This document shows, piece after piece, positions 45,825 through 58,143 of a stretch of DNA of 64,000 bases (its first letter is position 1; each line of letters starts with the position of its first letter). The position numbers and the translations under genes were made by a program. Below the pieces are notes generated by a model, which was not told where the DNA came from, ran no database searches, and saw nothing but the letters and a program-made list of their open reading frames with translations. This DNA comes from Aphrocallistes beatrix (taxonomy: Eukaryota > Porifera > Hexactinellida > Sceptrulophora > Aphrocallistidae), in NCBI GenBank assembly GCA_963281255.1, contig OY725505.1, forward strand, positions 3,162,001-3,226,000, read 5' to 3'.

Positions 45825-47330
45825 TCAGGAAGTCACTCTTCGGTCCAATTTCCGTTTGCCAAGAGTGTGAAGGGGTTCCTTATTATAAGCATTCTTGATT
45901 AATGCGTAGAAAACGATGAGGCGGTTTTTGCAGTGTATAAAACGCTTTTCAGGTTCAGGGTATAACGGCTGTGGGTAATCCTCTCCGATGACGCATCCAA
46001 TCTTTTCCTGTAACTCCAGTGGCGCCCGCCATGGGGTGTGAACAAATTCGGGCGGGAAATCGAGCAGATGTGGCAGGTATTGTTTGATATACTTCCCCTC
46101 TGGGTCCAAGGCCCGAGCCTCTTCGATGGGATTTGTGGCACCAGGTTCTATGTCTCCTCGCAACCAAGTTGAGCAAGCGGAATGCATCCATGACAGCCCA
46201 CAAATCGAAGGGTTGTAGTCTAAAATCCACTCGTAGAACAACTTCACACCATGATGCCAGCCCAGCCACAGCATTCCACAAGTGAGAAACTTTGCTAGGA
46301 TACTTCTAAGCACTGTTGGAATGTAGCCTTCCTTCTTAATCTGAGTAATAATCGCATCTACAATAGGAAAACCGGTTTGCCCCGCTTCAAACTTCTTCAC
46401 ATGTCCGCCGTTCTCATCCCAAGGGAGGATGTAGTTGTATCTAGAGGCTTGATTGTCGATATTCTGACAATGCCCACCAATCAGGATGAAGTAGTCCCGC
46501 TTTTTTAGCCCTGTTGCAATCTCATTGGCTGTTTTGGGGTCCACTGAATTCTTGTTGATGTATTCGTAGATAAATCGAGGGCTAATACAACCGAAATTCA
46601 ACGCTGGACTGAGTGGGAAACTTTCCGAAAATCTCTCTTCAGGTTTTGCAACTCTATTTTCCAACTGTTTTATTGCTTCTAATTCTCCGCCTTTGAATTT
46701 GCTGTCGATTTGGGAAAGTTTACTGTCTGGTATCTCGAATTTCGTTATGTCCGGGATTGACGTGTTAAATTCAGGATCTTTAGTGGATTTAAATTTGGAG
46801 AGAAATCCGATTGCATCAGCTGACACGGGAGAGAGTGGCGTCATTTTTTCTGTTATCCTCAAGAACTGTTCCTGCTTTATGTTCGGCTGTATTTTGGTGA
46901 TGTCGTATAAAGTATTCGAGAGCTCAGTCACTAATTTCACTCCATGCGCTGCTAGAAAGTTCGCCAATACATTTATTTTTATTTTCCCGGCACACGAAGT
47001 CTGTCTTTCTACCGTCACTCGTGTGATCTCCCATTTTAAAACCAGACTCTGAATTGTGGTTATGATCGGGCCTTCCATAATGTAAAGTGGAATGCCGAAT
47101 TCTCCCAATTGGGTTTGGAGACAGTGCAGAGTTTCAAGGAGAAATTTAGTTCGATGGATTGGTGGGTAATTTGGACTCTTCTTTTTCGTGTATTTTATTA
47201 TATACACAGTGTGGAGTGTTTTAGAGGTTTCGAGGGAGTTTAGGAGAGATGGGTTGTCCGTAAGTCGCAGGCAATCATCAGCGAAAATATGTAAGTTATT
47301 ATGCATTCTGACCTCAGCTGTCCCAGTCAT
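45825..47330 (-). CDS. Divergent cryptochrome/photolyase-family protein
   Basis: A 501-residue intronless gene, convergent with the pocket-protein gene (459 bp between stops). The N-terminal alpha/beta domain is recognisable (IFADDCLRLTDNPSLL at 15-30; SNTLYDI at 138-144), as is the FAD domain (LSPALNFGCISPRF 240-253; GQTGFPIVDAI 317-327; KFLTCGMLWLGWHHG 347-361; SWMHSACS 380-387; ALDPEGKYIKQYLP later). Against 6-4 photolyase and cryptochromes, both active-site His are replaced (IPTVLRS at 337-343 for IHHLARH), the Trp of WREFYY is Lys277, the Trp before the TGFP loop is Phe314, and the last Trp of NWMW is His383, while Trp381 and Arg342 remain. Lesion repair and the usual electron chain therefore seem unlikely. 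The frame is intact. It may be a non-photolyase cryptochrome. Confidence 0.88.
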   Translation of the reverse strand: MTGTAEVRMHNNLHIFADDCLRLTDNPSLLNSLETSKTLHTVYIIKYTKKKSPNYPPIHRTKFLLETLHCLQTQLGEFGIPLYIMEGPIITTIQSLVLKWEITRVTVERQTSCAGKIKINVLANFLAAHGVKLVTELSNTLYDITKIQPNIKQEQFLRITEKMTPLSPVSADAIGFLSKFKSTKDPEFNTSIPDITKFEIPDSKLSQIDSKFKGGELEAIKQLENRVAKPEERFSESFPLSPALNFGCISPRFIYEYINKNSVDPKTANEIATGLKKRDYFILIGGHCQNIDNQASRYNYILPWDENGGHVKKFEAGQTGFPIVDAIITQIKKEGYIPTVLRSILAKFLTCGMLWLGWHHGVKLFYEWILDYNPSICGLSWMHSACSTWLRGDIEPGATNPIEEARALDPEGKYIKQYLPHLLDFPPEFVHTPWRAPLELQEKIGCVIGEDYPQPLYPEPEKRFIHCKNRLIVFYALIKNAYNKEPLHTLGKRKLDRRVTS

Positions 47331-48809
47331 TTTGCCACGGGCGATTGCAACTGGCTTACTAACTGGAATCCTGTCAACTCTGATTCCTGCCTAGATTTGT
47401 GGAGCTGGAATTCTTATATCTCCTTGGAACGGTGGATTTTCATACGTAATCATTTGATTGCTCCATCTAGGTAGACTCACGCGTGTTTCGCTTGAATTCT
47501 GTCCGTTTCTACACTAGGTACACGTGAACTTTTCTTGCAAACTCTGTATGCACTGCTTTGCAATGAGATTTGTATTAGAAATTTATTGTTTGTTTCATCA
47601 TCCGTCTGTCGTTAGGTGGTTGCTATGGAAGTCATTCGGAATTTGCGTCTGACCTGAATAAATGGTTGGAGAAACGCATGACTTAAATTAACGCGGGGAT
47701 GAATTTAATGGAAGGAATGTCTAGCATGATTTAATGAGGAGTTGTTCCATAGCAAAATTATTATTGAATTATTTACTCATTAGTTGCACATTTCTAGGAT
47801 GGTTGATGGTAACCAAGTAAGGTTCGCTTTCTCGACGCGTTTTCTTTGAGAAAATTGAGGTTATTGGTTAAACTGTTGAATTTATGTCAGCAAAACAATG
47901 CCCTTTTTAGTTTAGGAAAAATATATTATATTTTCACAGCATTCAAAATGCTATTGTTGCAATTTATCTCATTCCAAAAGAATTTCTCAAATAATCGTGA
48001 AGTTATCTTGGTTCCAATATGTCTCTATTTTTATGACATTTTGGCGCTAAAATGCCTTTAATTATTTGGAAATGGATTTGTCGCTATGGAATGTATTCAT
48101 AGTTATATTATGTTTTAAATTGAAGATATACGTCCCACTTCTTCAGTAGATTCTCCGCTGAATACTCTTAAATTTCACAAATGCTTTGAGAATCTCACTT
48201 ATATACCCTTTCCGAACCCTTTCGACTGTAAAAAGTAGAGCGAAAATGATAAATTCTTAAAAACTATTTTGATAAATCTAGAAATATTTTAAAATGTAAA
48301 ATTTTAAATCTACACTGTTAATAAATACTTCATATTATCCGTTGTGATCTCATTTCTATCTTAAAATAATTTCAAATTAGTGAAATCTTTCTTCTCATCT
48401 TATCAGTTGTAATTGAATCTAACTTTAATACTAAATCGCTGAAATTTGATTCGTTAATACATTTTGACACCTTTTATGGAAAGATGCGAGCATTTTCTGA
48501 ATTTCCTCCTATATGCTCATCTACACAGTAGAAGGAATTTTTACTCAAAATTTAGTGCAATTCGTTTAAGAAAAACTTTCGAGATAGCATATACGGATAT
48601 ACGACGTCACACGCTGTAAGTTCATATAGTAACAGGATTGTACTAAAATAGTACCTGTTTTAATCAATTTTTCCAATTTCTGAATCTAAATTCAGTTAGA
48701 ATAAGAAGTTATGTCTGAGATTATTTTTAAGCTTTTTGCTTATTAGACAATAGAATATCTCGCAATTTTCATAAGTTTATGCGAGATATTCACGTAGCGA
48801 TGTGAAATG

Positions 48810-48960
48810 CAGTGGAGTCTCCGAATAACGGTCACATTGGGAAATTTGGTTTTGTCCGTTGTAGGGGAATGTCCGCTTTTCGGAGAGTGCTTAACTCTTA
48901 CGTGCGTATTTGGAAAATCATTCCGTTCCACGAGGTTTGTCCGTTTTAGGAACTTAACTG
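48810..48960. mobile_element. Pogo-like MITE, CCGAATAACGG family
   Basis: CAGTGGAGTCTCCGAATAAC start, internal GTCCGTTTTAGG/GTCCGCTTTTCGG words, end AACTTAACTG followed by TA. One copy only. Confidence 0.65.
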
Positions 48961-49008
48961 TAATGGTTTCTGGATGGATTATTTAATAATTAATAATTAT
49001 CACAAATA

Positions 49009-49177
49009 CAGTCAGGGTCGCTTATTGTGAACCACCAGGGGACCAAAAAATCTGTTCATAATAGAGATACTTCACATTAAGCGAACTTGATTCAATTCAA
49101 ATCCTATCTAAAAATGAAATTGGGACCAGGAGGTTAGTTCATAATAAACGAATGTTCATAATAAGCGACCCTGACTG
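49009..49177. mobile_element. Pogo-like MITE family B, reversed
   Basis: Complete reverse copy, CAGTCAGGGTCGCTTATTGT to GCGACCCTGACTG, TA-flanked. Confidence 0.9.
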
Positions 49178-49916
49178 TATTAATGAATTTATAGATTTGT
49201 TGATCATACAATGCGAGCGAATGTGATATTTATTCTATGAAGTTTTTTTATTTTGGGGTTAATCAAATTTTAAAGGACTGTTTACATTTAAAAAACAAAA
49301 TTGAAATTTTAATCGCTGAAGAGTTAAACTGAAGACTGGTATATTTAATTCTAATGATTCATACAGTTAATGGGAATCTTCTCAATATAACGCGTGCAGC
49401 TTATTCAGCTAATAATATATGGTAGCAGTTGACATCAGCTTTGATTAGAGATTTTATCTCTCCTAATTTGGGAGATAATAGCAAGGCGATTGCTGATATT
49501 TATAATTATTGGAATTGCTTCTCGAGATTTCTAAGATTTTACGAATTGACAAGTAGTATCAAAAATATTCATTATCTTATACGGCGATAGCACATTAATG
49601 AGTTCATGTCATTTTGTATTTTATGAAGAATCCGCAAGGAGTGGGTTTATAATGAGATACTAATATGCATTGTGCGGAATAACCCGTGGCTTTGTGTCAG
49701 ATAATTATATCATGGAAACTAATGTTGATTAAATAACTGATAATATTCTGTTGGAAGATTTTCTGATTCGTTTGTTAATATACCAAATATAATAATAAAA
49801 TTCTGTATAATTGCAGCTGGATTTTGCCGTGGAATCTGCTTGTTAATAGAGTAAATTGGAATTAGGAAAAGGTTTGATTTGCAAGTTAGAGATTAAGCGA
49901 ATATTTGCAAACATTT

Positions 49917-50023
49917 TGACCTGATTAAGCGGAGAACCATATTACCCGAAAATATTTTGTATTAGCTTCTATGTGTGAGAGCTATTCCCTGCCAAAAGTG
50001 ACCCTATTAAGCGGAGTCGACTG
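49917..50023. mobile_element. Pogo-like MITE family A, truncated, reversed
   Basis: Contains the family interior in opposite orientation and ends CGGAGTCGACTG followed by TA. The left part is missing. Confidence 0.8.
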
Positions 50024-50212
50024 TATTTCATAGATTTGATCTGATCTGTGTGCATAGTTGTTGATTCATTATTGAGAATAAAGGGACAATTTTAAGTCGA
50101 TTCGTTAGCAATATTTTGATACAATTTTGCAACTAAAATATATTTTGAAAATACGTAACTGCAAATATTTCTCATATTCAAATAAAAATTTAACACCTAT
50201 CGATGGACAATG

Positions 50213-50285
50213 GATTTGCTACTCATTTCCGGTTAGGTCATTTTGAGCGGGGAAGCCACAAAATACCGTTAATACTATAAATAGA
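50213..50285. repeat. Family H repeat upstream of the oxygenase gene
   Basis: CATTTCCGGTTAGGTCATTT, GCGGGGAAGCCAC, CTATAAATAGAA. It ends about 110 bp before the ATG at 50399, so its TATAAATA could act in the promoter. Confidence 0.65.
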
Positions 50286-50398
50286 ATCGACACCATGCAA
50301 TTTAAGGAGTTTAAATCACGCCACAATTTATTGATCCATAGTTATTTTTAGTTGATTAATCTATTAATATAAATGAATTTAGCTTTTTTGACGAATCA

Positions 50399-51367
50399 AT
50401 GGCAAGCTTCTCCATCCCACAAATAGACATTTCACCAATGCTCAACAGGGATCTAGCAAAGTTTGATGACGTCATCTCTCAATGGAATGCTTCACTCGCC
50501 AAGTTTGGTTTTGTCATTATAACTGGCCACGGAGTATCAAACGAAATCATTGAAAGTTTATACTCGAAATCGATCCATTTTTTCAAGTTACCTCTTGAAG
50601 AGAAAATGAAATTTTGCGTTTCGAAGGGCTATGGTAGAGGCGGGTATGTCCCTTCTGGAATCGAATCAGTCGGAAGGACTAAAGGGAAAGCTGCCAGTCC
50701 CCCAGATCTAGTAGAAAGCATAGCTTTCAGTTCGGATAATTTGCTAAATCTCCGTGACACAATCCCTGAAAGCTTCATACCGGGCATCACTGAAGCCATT
50801 GAAACTTACTTTGCTGAACTGAAAAAAGTTATGTTCACACTTCTGAAATTAACAACTCTCGCTTTCAAACTACCAGAAAACTTTTTTGAAGAATTCTACC
50901 AGAAACCAGAGCTCGCTCTAAAATTAGCCTACTACCCAGAAATAGATTCTAATCTAAAAATAGAACAAGAACAGTTTAGGTATGCCGCCCATACAGATTA
51001 CTTGGTCCTGACGATTCTACGAACGGACGATTTTAAGCGAACAGGACATTCGTTAGAGATCGATTTTAACGGCGAATGGATGCCAGTTGTCGCTCCTGAG
51101 AATGCGTTTGTGATAAACGTCGGTGATTTACTTCAGCGTTGGACGAATGGAAGATGGAAGTCAGCTCTGCACCGAGTTATTCCCGGAGAAATCAGCTGTG
51201 AAAGGTTATCTCTTGTCTACTTTACCGGTCCGGATAAGGATACTGTTATAAAACCGTTTTGTGGAGAGAATTTGGACGGAGAAACTCATGAAAAATACCC
51301 TCCCATCTCAGTAAGAGATTATCTCGTTGAGAAACTCAACCAATCGAATGTTGAGAATAGTATTTAA
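50399..51367 (+). CDS. 2-oxoglutarate/Fe(II) oxygenase, isopenicillin N synthase-like
   Basis: A 322-residue intronless gene of the IPNS/DIOX family (like S. pombe UPF0676 C1494.01). Family members use iron and usually 2-oxoglutarate to oxidise small molecules; the substrate here is unknown. The N-terminal DIOX_N region is IPQIDISPM then FGFVIITGHGV (36-46). The iron triad is His198-x-Asp200 (AAHTDYLVLTIL) and His258 (ALHRVI). Arg269-x-Ser271 (ERLSLVYF) is the co-substrate carboxylate clamp. Length is typical. Start: Met at 50399, with the conserved N-terminus directly after it. A dispersed repeat ends about 110 bp upstream. A possible AATAAA is at 51529-51534. Base composition looks like the surroundings, so any horizontal origin would be old. 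Confidence 0.86.
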   Translation: MASFSIPQIDISPMLNRDLAKFDDVISQWNASLAKFGFVIITGHGVSNEIIESLYSKSIHFFKLPLEEKMKFCVSKGYGRGGYVPSGIESVGRTKGKAASPPDLVESIAFSSDNLLNLRDTIPESFIPGITEAIETYFAELKKVMFTLLKLTTLAFKLPENFFEEFYQKPELALKLAYYPEIDSNLKIEQEQFRYAAHTDYLVLTILRTDDFKRTGHSLEIDFNGEWMPVVAPENAFVINVGDLLQRWTNGRWKSALHRVIPGEISCERLSLVYFTGPDKDTVIKPFCGENLDGETHEKYPPISVRDYLVEKLNQSNVENSI

Positions 51368-51528
51368 AATTTCAAATAATTTATATCACTTCTACATTCC
51401 AATCTGTTAATTAATGAATTATCAGTTTCATTGGTGAAGTTTTTCGGGTTTTTTATATCTTAATCTTTGGGAGAATCGATGGTCATTTTATAAGGCATTC
51501 CATTCTCTTATTAACGTTGGTCTGCATT

Positions 51529-51534
51529 AATAAA
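51529..51534 (+). terminator. Candidate polyadenylation signal AATAAA (oxygenase)
   Basis: AATAAA 162 bp after the oxygenase stop. Confidence 0.45.
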
Positions 51535-52961
51535 TAACTGTTTTAATCCATGGTTTGATTTAATTAAGAATCAGTTCCTATAGCTATCTCTTATATGGCT
51601 GGGACAATATGCCATATCCGTCCATCCGAGATATTAAAAAAATATTTTTTTTTAGAATATTTTAAGGTGTAGCTATTATTTTTAGCGGAATTTCACTATT
51701 TCCAGTTTAATAAAAATAGATTCATATTTTGACACCTCTTACTACAAAGCTGCATTGAGATCTCAACTGCATATAGAGTTTTTTCACCATCAATAGAATC
51801 CTATACGTATTTTCACACCAAAGCCTTAATCTAATTACCTCCTTAGTTCTTAAAAAGAAAATTTTGACACACTCTATTTGGTGCAATTATATTATGCTAA
51901 AGTCTAAACCGATCATTAATAATTACAATTGCGTTTTAATTGACGTCAAATGGCTATATCGTAGAACGGAAATTTTGCTGATTGCCCTACTCAATTGTCA
52001 ATATCATTTTGGGACATAATACTAATGTATTAACTTTTAACGCCACTTTATTTGTGTCACAAATTGCAGACTTTATTATATAATATTATAATGGTTCAAT
52101 CATTCGTTACAATAACATTTCAAAATTACCTCTACATCCTACTCAATCTCTATTGCACACCTTCAGAAACTGATTTTGTCAATCTTAATCACTTCAAAAA
52201 CATTTTTACAAAATAGATTATGGGTCCATTAGACTCAATTAGTAGAAAAAATGTTAAGTATAATATTCTTATCATAGAGAGTGGTGGGGATTGGTGGATC
52301 TAGCGTGAAGTGGCACAAATTGTGTAATTGAATTGAAACTAATCCAAGTGGGTAGAAAATAGTTCTAAATTTAGACTAGGTATGACACTATATGAAACTA
52401 TTGGTAATACACTCTTATTGCGTCGAGAATTGAACAATTGAACTGTGGCGAATCTAGACAATGATAAGTGAGCGTTCCTACGAATTCCTATCTGGCGCAA
52501 TTGAATCTATCCAAAAATGTCATAATTTTTGAGACAGTCGAACCACTGTTTAATTGTAATTTAAAAGTCAATTGGAAGATCTTTGAATTGAACAGAGAAG
52601 TAACCGTGTTTTCAAGGATTAAATTTTAATTGTTAATTATTGTCAACAAGTTGTTTACCATACATATCGATTCAGTTTAAAGCGAATCATATGTAATGAA
52701 TTTGTATGTCTAGGCATTCATTAACGACTTTAATGCTCCAAAGGAATCCAGGTAGAGTAGATCCGTGTATTAGCAAGGATTGAAAGACAAATATTTCATC
52801 TGTCGATCGCTTTGTAAGTACGGTACATTATGAGTATGGCATTCTAATAAGTGCTCACTGCCAAATCAAACTGAAGATATCCAAACTGAATATTTGAGAA
52901 AAATTCTCACTTCCTTCTTACGCACGAAGAATTATATTCGAGTGGATTCCAAGGCACTATA

Positions 52962-53098
52962 AGCCCGAAAGTGTTTAGGAGTGTGAAAATTTAGAATATT
53001 ACCCAATTTACCCTATATTTTAAGGTTATTTATAGATTTAGGCGCGTATAAAGAGTTATGGGTTTGAGACTCGGAGCATATCTCTGGAGAGCTGTATA
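52962..53098. repeat. Family I repeat, uninterrupted
   Basis: AAGCCCGAAAGTGTTTAGGA through TTACCCAATTTACCCTATAT to GAGCATATCTCTGGAG. It shows the pre-insertion state of the split copies at 39361 and 42755. Confidence 0.75.
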
Positions 53099-53963
53099 AT
53101 ACTATGATGGCTTCTAACGAAATGTAATGAAAGCAGTATTAATATTGATAAAATAGTTAAAATGTTAAAATTAAAAAAATATGGTTAATTCTTTTTGGGT
53201 ATTGCTGTCCGAGATAGCGCTCCCAGGCTTTGAAAGTCAATTTGGCGCATTTATTTTTGCATAGCTATGCAGCAGAGAAACCGTTGCTAGTCTATCTATA
53301 TTCGATCAGATGGTGAAATTGATATGTTAGAATGTTGGACTTTGAAATGAGAAGTTTTATAATTGGAGTTGAGCACTCGTTGAATATTAGTTTGGCAGTA
53401 AAATTAAGAAATTTTACTTTCAGTTCTAAAAGTTTTTGAATATAAATTTTTTTTCAGATTCTAACTAGAAATTTATGCTTGTTTGGAGATAATATTTTCA
53501 TTATTGGTTTAAAATGATTGGCCAATCAAATTGATTTGTTCAAAATAATGAGTTCTTATAATTTCATGCATAATTTAATGTGTTGGTTCAATTTCTTTTA
53601 TTAAAATGCTATCTGGAAGTAGATTTAAAATCACATGTATTTTCATCACATGATATCTAACGACGGTACACAGAGTATCATATTTAAGTTTTTTATCTAC
53701 ACAGAGATAATGTTACACAAGGTTCTTTGCAATTTTACAAGAAAAACGTCTGTACTGGATAGTTAGATGTGTATTTATTCAATTTGTTTGGTACTTAATG
53801 GAAATCTATGGCTGCGGGCTGTTGGTCTAAATTTTGGTTCATTTAGGAGTAAATTCAGTAATTACGAATTCCTGAATAAGTCTTGTGATTTTTGAAATTT
53901 TTCGTCAGAAAATTAAGTCTTCTTAAGAAAGCAACTCCGCGAAAATATAGCTCAAAATAAGTA

Positions 53964-54150
53964 CAGTCGACTCCGCTTAATCGGGTCACTGTTTAATCGG
54001 GTCAACCGCTTAATCGGTCACTTTTGGCAGGACCGGAATAGCTCTCACACATAGAAGCTAATACGAAATATTTTCAGTTAATAGGGTTCTCTGTTTAATC
54101 GGGGCAAAATGTCCTCTGACCGATGTGACCCTATTAAGCAGAGTCGATTG
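53964..54150. mobile_element. Pogo-like MITE family A, complete
   Basis: CAGTCGACTCC to GAGTCGATTG with TA flanks, in the long gene-poor region. Confidence 0.9.
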
Positions 54151-55374
54151 TAATATCCTTATAGATAGCCAATAAACAGGTGGAGGTATATACAGAGTTA
54201 CTCTATACACCTCTTAAGGGGAGCTGTTAGACCCCCTTGGTTTCAAATTCAACTCCCCACACACTTCTTAAATCTTGTCTACGCCAATGAGAAAACAGTG
54301 AGGCAAACCGCCTCATGTTTAATATATTTTTTTCACCTATTAAATTTCTTAAATTGAGCTTATGAATTTACATTTTTAAATCATGTTTACTCTTCAGATA
54401 ATTGCATGCACTTATTCATCTATTTTGTTTAAGGAAACCGTTGAAGTGTAATTGAATTATAAACAAATTCGATGTGCCATAGTAATTAGTTCGTCCCTAA
54501 TTGATATCAATGCAATTTACACAGACTCGCTACTCAACCCTAACCCGTCCTACACAAAAATATCCATTCAGTTCATTAAAATTTGTTTTACCCGTCGAGA
54601 TACGTTCAGACTAATTTAAGATTTATTTAATTAATGAGTTCGATTGGTTGCTTAACAAATTAAATGAGCTTAAATGGGTTGTTATTAAACAATACTTGGA
54701 ATTAGATTCTTGCGTCAATGTCAAGATAAAGTTATGTTATTTCAAAATATTTTATATTATCACACTCCTTCAAGGCGCCAAACAGACGAAGATTGATATG
54801 ATATATAGGTGGGCGCATATCTGAACAAAAAATGTCTACAGAATAAGCTTCTATATTAAAATAATAGATTGGATTGCGATAGGAATCTGATGAGTAACAT
54901 TTTTAATGGGATATTTGGACGTCTGTTAAATTTATAGATTCTAATTTTAGAAATTATATTAGTCGAGTTTTGTTGAATTGAGTGATGGTGACGTCATAAT
55001 TAATAATGAGTTTGTGTGTACTTCTGAAACTCAAAATATCCAATTTCAAAAAGTAATTTATGCAAAAAATCAGATTTATCCTGCTTACTCAATCAATTCT
55101 GTACAGACATTTTCTTGAAAGAGAACTCTACAAACCCATTCATGCCAACTGTCACGCTTTTTTCGCTCTTCTATTGAGCTAATATTCATGAGTGTCCCGC
55201 TTTTACAAGTTTTCCCATTGTGTCCGCTTTTTTTAATTCTATGTATAATATTTTTCTTTTGCGTCCCGCTTTTAGTTCGACGCCCGTAGAGAAGCACTTA
55301 TATGAATTGTGAGAATTCGGGAATAAAGTCACAAATTCGCAATCAAGTTGTTGATAGCAATTAATGTTGACAAT

Positions 55375-55528
55375 AAGGGTCAACCGCTTAATCGGGCCAC
55401 TTTTGGCAGGACCGGAATAGCTCTCACACATAGAAGCTAATACGAAATATTTCGGTTAATAGGGTTCTCCGCTTAATCGGGACAAAATGTCCTCTAACCG
55501 ATGTGACCCTATTAAGCGGAGTCAACTG
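55375..55528. mobile_element. Pogo-like MITE family A, 5'-truncated
   Basis: Starts inside the family at GGGTCAACCGCTTAATCGGG and runs to GGAGTCAACTG, followed by TA. Confidence 0.85.
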
Positions 55529-58143
55529 TATTTCAATAAAGACCCTACAATCCTACCATACACAATTGAGTTTTGATGACAGTGGAAATCTCCTATATAT
55601 TATTTCCACATCCTCTTTATGGTGGAACAAGAGCTACTCCATGTTACTATCATCATCTTCTAAACTGAAGGTTCATCACATACATGTCAATATGTTTAGA
55701 ATTAAATTTTTTTATGTCTAGACACTTACGAGAAGCGTAGAAGTGAACAGATATAGTTCAGGCAATTTAAGGTGCTTGCTCCATTTGTAATTAACCAAGT
55801 TTTCTCTCAAGAGGCAAATTCACAGACAAAATTCTAAGTACTTTTGGTTAGGAGTTTAAATTAATTATAAAATATATCTTATGCACCCACTCAGGCGATA
55901 ATTAAAAGTGATGTTTCATTTTTATTGTTTCGCCGAAAAATGATCCAAATATTTTTTGATTTATGACCTTTTAAAATATCTTATTTACAAATACTAGAAC
56001 TCTCTCCAATTCTACAAATTTATCAACTAGACATTTTCATTTAATAATTATGTTCTTTCTTGTAATGTAAAGAATGAGTTTGTTTGTCTTCACACCTTTA
56101 TAACATGTTTAATTAAATACCATTAATTTTTTGAAAAATCCTACATAATCCAGTTATACTGAACATATCCAGTTATTTACAGCAAAATTAAAAGTGATTA
56201 TACTTTTACAATGGAATTGATTTGTTTTGTGTTCACTTCTCCATTACAAGTGTCTATTGCAAAGAGACCATACGTAACAGGTGTTAGTTCTATATCGGGA
56301 ATGATATTTCAAATATTTACCCGTAAACTTTCCCATCAAATTCCATTTTTCTTGCTTGATTTGACTTCGATTCCACCGTTTCATCACTGAATCAAGATTA
56401 ATTCAAGAATTCTTGATAACAAAATTCCTCCGTCCATCGACATAGACACAACTTGTAAACTCCTCAAATTTCACTTTGATAACCACTTAGAGTAATTGAA
56501 CACCCAGAAACAATTTCTGTTTTACATCTAAGGTGTGTATCACTAGCACACACGTGTACCATATTAATTATCAAAATTAGTCTCATTCTAATTGTTTGTT
56601 GAATGAATTATGTAATAAATGACAGCACTGTATTAATCCTTTCCATTCTCAATAGTCTTAAACTATAATACCCAAATAATAATAATACATGTATTTAGAT
56701 AACATTAAGATTTAGCGAATGTTTTCGAATAATTGTTAATATCGAAGTAGTGAAGATCCAGATCTTGTTTTTCAATTTTAAAACTAAAAATAGTGTCATG
56801 TACTATAAATAAGTAAAACTAATCTATAAGTATATACATAATCTCTCTCTCTCTCTCTCTCCGTTTTTATTGGTCAATCAGCCCTGATTTCCACCAATAA
56901 CCTTCCTCCTCATAATTCAAAGGCCAAGCCTCACAATATTTTAACTCATCCCTGGTACTATTCAAAAAGCTATGTAGGTGTCATTCAAACTTCAAAGTAT
57001 AATCATATCTACATTATTACGCTCCTACCATAAACCATCATTCCACAAAGCATGTGTGTAGGCAGGGAAGTTTAGTTTAGAAAAAGATTGCATACGCGAA
57101 ATTGATTTATAATTTTAATTTTGATTAGGGTCACTTAGCGAGTTACTGGTGAACACATCAAAGAATTTCCGTTCTCCATCTTCTATAGGGAGCTGAACCT
57201 TTTGAACTTGAAGAAGCAACATGTATAAAAACATATTGCGAAGTTGTTTTTAAATTGCTTGGAGATTAGATAAATTAAATCAGTGAATTGTGAGTATTTT
57301 CTATTGGAATGCAACTAAATCAAACTTGCATGTTGTACGTGGCTGGGTCTTTACCCCTACTTGCTACTTTGTACCTATTTATGAACTCATTAAGTTGTTA
57401 CTCTATCTTGAATCGAAGCTACTTTGAAATAGACTTTTCGTAGGTTAGAAATTGCTTTTTACCTGATTTCTCGTGTTTTTGTTAAATGAGTTTATTGTGT
57501 AACTTAGCCTACGCTAACTTGGATTTATAGCCAACTCAAATTGGATCACTAAAAAATAACTAAAGAGGAAATTTGTAACTACGTAAATTTGAAGTATTGT
57601 ATAGATTTAGCAGAATTAGAATAGGATGGAGTTAGGGCTTCATCCTAGGCTTATCCCGCGCCTAATTTCGGCGCGTATAATTATGCTAATATAAATCTAA
57701 GCGCGCGAAATATCATGATATAGTGCACAGTTAAGGCGCGTAAAAATATCAGATGAATATTTAGGCGCCGTAGAAAACTGGATGGAATGAATTTCGGGAA
57801 TGGAACCAATAAAAACTCTTCAAACAAGTTTCGATTTGGTTAGGTTTCAAAATTTTCAAGATTTTGACGTTAACTGGGCGCGAAATGAAATAGTTATCTC
57901 AATGTATGAAATTCACAATGTGTAAAATTGGTTTCAAATGATTGAACGAACAAACATAAGATTTTGTGTTTAATTAATACAAACATTAGTAACCAATACT
58001 TCGAAAAACGATTTGAGCTGACTTTATATCTAACACTTTTAAAAGTATCAATTCATTAATACTAACAACAATTATAACAACTGAACAACAGCAATAAGCA
58101 ATATTAACATTTTAAACTAAAAATAGGTAGAGCAGGATCGTAA

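Larger units (their letters stand above)
47331..50398. other. Gene-free stretch between cryptochrome and oxygenase genes
   Basis: AT-rich; contains the MITEs at 48810, 49009 and 49917 and a family H repeat. I see no coding region. Confidence 0.75.
51368..58143. other. Gene-poor region downstream of the homeobox gene
   Basis: 6.8 kb, AT-rich. Holds one family I repeat, two family A MITEs, a (TC)n run near 56844-56862 and TTCACACCT at 56089. The rest shows no open frame of interest; it may hold regulatory DNA of the homeobox gene. Confidence 0.7.

Noticed and set aside
45628..45870. 80-codon plus-strand frame between the pocket-protein and cryptochrome genes
   Set aside because: Overlaps the cryptochrome 3' end on the other strand, low complexity and no family resemblance.
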